DNA from: Pseudopedobacter saltans
Lineage (GTDB): Bacteria > Bacteroidota > Bacteroidia > Chitinophagales > Chitinophagaceae
DNA: 23,863 nt
NCBI GenBank assembly: GCA_003241175.1
Contig: QFOI01000015.1
Span: 1-23,863, forward strand
Direction of reading: 5' to 3'
Shown: positions 21,241 to 23,863 of the stretch, one piece after another
Layout: each line of letters opens with the position of its first letter
Position numbering within the stretch: position 1 is the first letter of the stretch
Made by a program: the position numbers and the translations under genes
The notes under the pieces: generated by a model
Told to the model about the DNA's origin: nothing
The model's input: the letters and a program-made list of their open reading frames with translations, nothing else
Database searches by the model: none

Positions 21241-22855
21241 ATGATTAAAAAAATATCATCCTGCCTACTATTGGTAGGAGCATTGGCTAGTTGTAAAACG
21301 AATTCCAATAGTCAGGAATCTGAAGCCGGTTTAGATGCTTTCAATACCGACACATTGATTTCCTATATCAAGACCTTGTCTTCGGATGATTTTCAGGGAA
21401 GAAAACCATTCACGGAAGGGGAAACAAAAACGGTTGCTTTTTTGCAGGACGAATTCAAGAAAATTGGGATTGAACCTGGCAATGGTACGAGCTATTTGCA
21501 AGATGTACCAATGGTGGATATTTTTTCACATCCAGATCCGACAATGCTAGTCAAATCAGCTAAAGGAGATTTTCAACTAAAAGGTTTGGAAGAGTATTCT
21601 ATCTCTACACCACAGACCGATTCTTTAGTTAGTCTTAACAACACACCTGTAGTGTTTGCTGGTTATGGAGTTGTCGCTCCAGAATATAATTGGAACGACT
21701 ATGCAGGTTTGGATGTTAAAGGAAAAATTGTCATGGTATTGGTCAACGATCCAGGTTTCCTACTATGGACGTTGGACGTACAAATTTGAAGAAGCTATTC
21801 GCCAAGGAGCAAAGGGTTGTTTGGTTATTCATAGTACAGCAGCTGCCAGTTATCCATTTAGCGTAGCTGCAAATGGTTGGAATAATTCCGCTTTACGTTT
21901 AGATAATAAAGGTGAAAAATTATTGGATGTGCAAGGTTGGATTACAACAGAAGCCGCCAAAAAATTATTAGTTGCTGGTGGGCAGGATACGAGTATTATC
22001 GCAAAAGCAGATATCAGAGGTTTCAAAGGTGTGGCACTTAATGAAACGTTGACTACTAATATTCATGCGAAAGCAACCTTTAACAAATCTCATAATGTTA
22101 TTGGAAAAATCACTGGAAGTAAATATCCAAATGAATATATCATTTTCACAGCGCATTGGGATCATTTAGGTATTGGTACACCTGATAAAAATGGAGATTC
22201 TATTTACAATGGGGCATTGGATAATGCTAGTGGTACTGCGGGTTTGTTAGAGTTTGCTAAAGCATGGAAGGATCAAAAAACACCACCAGAAAGAACTATT
22301 GTTTTTCTTGCAGTTACAGGGGAAGAACAGGGTTTGTTAGGCTCTGCTTACTATGCACAAAACCCCATATATCCAGTTGCTAAAACAGTCGCTAATCTTA
22401 ATGTTGATGAATTGAACAATTATAGCAAAACGAAGGACATTACTATAATTGGACAAGGTCAATCAGATATGGAAGATCTATTAACGGAGGAAGCTAAAAA
22501 GCGTGGACGCTATATTACGTTTGACCCAACACCAGAAGGAGGACATTATTTCCGTTCAGATCATTTCAGTTTTGCAAAAGTGGGCATTCCGGCTTTAGCA
22601 CAAGGTTTCGGTATAGATGTAGAGGGAAAAGGTAAGGAATATGGCAGAAAAAAGGAAGAGGAATTTAATGATCTACACTATCATCAACCCTCAGATCAGT
22701 ATGAAACAAGCTGGGACTTGAGTGGTGGTATTGAAGATCTCAAACTATTGTTCCTTGTAAGTAAAAGACTTGCTTATGGTCACGATTTCCCAGGTTGGAA
22801 AGAAGGTTCAGAATTCAAAGCCATTAGAGATAAAACTGCTAGTGAAAGAAAATAA
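21241..22855 (+). pseudogene. M28-family metallopeptidase lipoprotein, disrupted by a frameshift near 21760
   Basis: One gene split over two frames. The 5' part (21241-21789) encodes an SPII lipoprotein (lipobox LASC, C18) with the M28 N-terminal region (ISYIKTLSSDDFQGRKPFTEGE, VFAGYGVVAPEYNWNDYAGLDVKGKIVMVLVNDPGF) and then runs into TGA. From about 21760 the +1 frame continues YYGRWTYKFEEAIRQGAKGCLVIHS, the end of the PA-domain region, and a complete zinc-peptidase domain. The active-site residues survive: H at 22154, bridging D at 22220, GEE at 22319-22327, D at 22406, H at 22562. Family members I recall have roughly 10-15 more residues between NDPGF and YYGRWTYKFEEA, so the lesion looks like a small deletion of length 3n+2 rather than a single-base slip. 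The ATG at 21656 belongs to a chance out-of-frame upstream extension. Confidence 0.85.
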
Positions 22856-22883
22856 AGTTGGTTTTTTTGTATTGGAGGAAAAT

Positions 22884-22917
22884 ACCCAAACGAGATTTAT
22901 TGTTTGGGTTTTTTTTT
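22884..22917 (+). terminator. Intrinsic terminator after the M28 gene
   Basis: Stem ACCCAAAC (22884-22891) / GTTTGGGT (22902-22909), a 10-nt loop and nine Ts (22909-22917), 28 nt after the peptidase stop codon. Its T-run overlaps the stop codon of the converging gene at 22916. A maintained terminator suggests the broken peptidase gene is of recent origin. Confidence 0.85.
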
Positions 22918-23863
22918 ACCATTCTAATCTCACTTTAATTCCTTGAGGATCATTTGCAAAAGAAACAAACGTGGTCTTACTCATTTCGTCCCAGTTCCAT
23001 TGTAGATCTTCAACTGTTGATCCGTTTGTTTTGGTAGCGGTACATTTTTTTAGTTTTTGAGGAAGTAAGACTCTCATTACATTTATTGTATTGATTGGGC
23101 TTTTCGCTATAAATTCGTAGGTGTTACTTGATGTTTTTTCATCATAAATTCTTGATGCGCTGGCTAGAACCTGTGCTTGCTTTTTATTCTGTATAGCATC
23201 AATATCAAACAATAATGATTGATTATCTGGTAGTACTTCTTTACTATTGATAATGGGTAGTTTGGGATCAAATAAATCGATAAATTTTCCTTTTGCGGTA
23301 TAAGGCGTTTTAGATTCATTTTCATCTAAAACGGATATCATTAAATATGGACCTCGTTTTAAAGTGTAATAATTTTTAAATTGTATCTCTTTATGAAAGG
23401 ATTGTTTATACAAATTTGAAACGATACCGACATAAGATTGATCTCCATCAGCAGACATTACATAACTTTTAGGGTCCTCTCTGATAATATAAACAGAACC
23501 TTTCCCATATTTGAATATTCCGTTTTTATTTTTACTGTCGGATATATTCATTAAATTAAAAAGATGTTCTGATGGAGATGCATAGTGATATTTACCAGTA
23601 TTCCACCATTCAGATACCGTTTGGTATGGATCATTATCTTTCCCACTGTAAACTATGATTCCACCCGATTGTACCCATTGAGCCAATAAATGATGTGCAT
23701 TAGAGTCTAATGGTTTCATATTGGAATAGGACATGAGGAGGATTTTGGTATCCTTAAGTGTAGCAGGAAAATTTAGATTTTCAATATGCACCGTATTGAC
23801 AGGTATTCCTTTTTTTAAAAATGGAAGCACTTGCCCCAAAAAATTAGATAATTGAGGATCTTC
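22916..23863 (-). CDS. C-terminal part of a large protein, possible amidotransferase-like (GATase1) fold; N-terminus beyond window
   Basis: The frame is open from the stop at 22916 to the right edge (316 codons, first visible residues EDPQLSNFLGQVLPF). The TTG at 23839 is therefore internal and this is a fragment. The visible N-terminal part, KDTKILLMSYSNMKPLDSNAHHLLAQWVQSGGIIVYSGKDNDPY, has the strand-helix-strand pattern of class I glutamine-amidotransferase-like domains, as found in the trimerisation domain of GH42-type beta-galactosidases. No catalytic Cys is visible there, so a structural role is likely. The rest (YGKGSVYIIREDP, then beta-rich repeats to VRLEW) looks like C-terminal beta-sandwich domains. 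A glycoside hydrolase or other secreted polysaccharide enzyme is plausible but unproven; the N-terminal domain that would decide it is missing. Confidence 0.7.
   Translation of the reverse strand, partial: EDPQLSNFLGQVLPFLKKGIPVNTVHIENLNFPATLKDTKILLMSYSNMKPLDSNAHHLLAQWVQSGGIIVYSGKDNDPYQTVSEWWNTGKYHYASPSEHLFNLMNISDSKNKNGIFKYGKGSVYIIREDPKSYVMSADGDQSYVGIVSNLYKQSFHKEIQFKNYYTLKRGPYLMISVLDENESKTPYTAKGKFIDLFDPKLPIINSKEVLPDNQSLLFDIDAIQNKKQAQVLASASRIYDEKTSSNTYEFIAKSPINTINVMRVLLPQKLKKCTATKTNGSTVEDLQWNWDEMSKTTFVSFANDPQGIKVRLEW

Noticed and set aside
21656..21762. ATG at 21656 as the real start of a separate cytoplasmic M28 peptidase
   Set aside because: The first 35 residues are out-of-frame translation of the upstream half. 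The conserved lipoprotein N-terminus is in the other frame, so a frameshift explains both pieces.
22916..23839. A complete 307-aa protein starting at TTG 23839
   Set aside because: The frame remains open past that TTG to the window end with protein-like sequence, so the gene is truncated by the window rather than starting there.
1..23863. tRNA, rRNA, CRISPR arrays, riboswitch leaders, IS elements
   Set aside because: No cloverleaf-like segments, regularly spaced direct repeats, transposase motifs or known aptamer cores were seen on reading both strands.

Overview
This 23.9 kb window is chromosomal DNA of a Bacteroidota bacterium, most likely Chitinophagaceae or a near relative. This rests on several signs: an AT-rich base composition; upstream elements matching the Bacteroidota -7 consensus TAnnTTTG, with almost no Shine-Dalgarno sequences; a GLPGLI-family protein; many short SPII lipoproteins; a basic-secretory-protein metallopeptidase lipoprotein; a group III truncated globin; and the sequence style of the QueE, dihydroorotase and deformylase proteins. 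No rRNA, tRNA, IS element, phage module or CRISPR array was seen.

Layout. (1) 1-4655, minus strand: a co-directional housekeeping block read from pyrC (dihydroorotase) through tsaD (tRNA t6A synthesis), a small lipoprotein and folD (one-carbon folate metabolism) to queE (queuosine precursor synthesis, cut by the window edge). queE follows folD almost without a gap. (2) 4835-5530, plus: a YjjG/YfnB-type HAD nucleotidase followed by a perfect hairpin. (3) 5605-7652, minus: a small accessory-looking segment. It holds an unknown three-TM protein and an unknown P-loop ATPase. They are separated by a 126-nt inverted-repeat element, and the ATPase ORF is bracketed by inverted copies of GTTACCAGCA. 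This is the most unusual part of the window. (4) 7653-10387: a hotdog thioesterase (minus), then a secreted M1 aminopeptidase abutting a truncated globin (plus). The globin ORF starts with TTG directly after the peptidase's TAG, in the same frame. (5) 10397-12734, minus: a GLPGLI protein and a discoidin plus BSP-peptidase lipoprotein. (6) 12957-15815, plus: uvrA with a strong terminator. (7) 15878-17880: a Bor-like lipoprotein and two exported proteins of unknown function. (8) 18007-20018: an MFS sugar porter (minus) divergent from def (plus). (9) 20078-22855, plus: an exported protein of unknown function, then an M28 peptidase gene broken by a frameshift that probably reflects a small deletion. 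(10) 22916 to the right edge, minus: the C-terminal part of a large protein with a possible glutamine-amidotransferase-like fold.

Most of the window is ordinary core genome whose genes are not obviously linked in one pathway. No complete known defence, secretion or biosynthetic system is visible. The best candidate for something undescribed is the ATPase/membrane-protein pair with its cassette-like repeat boundaries (5605-7640). Its function cannot be read from sequence alone.
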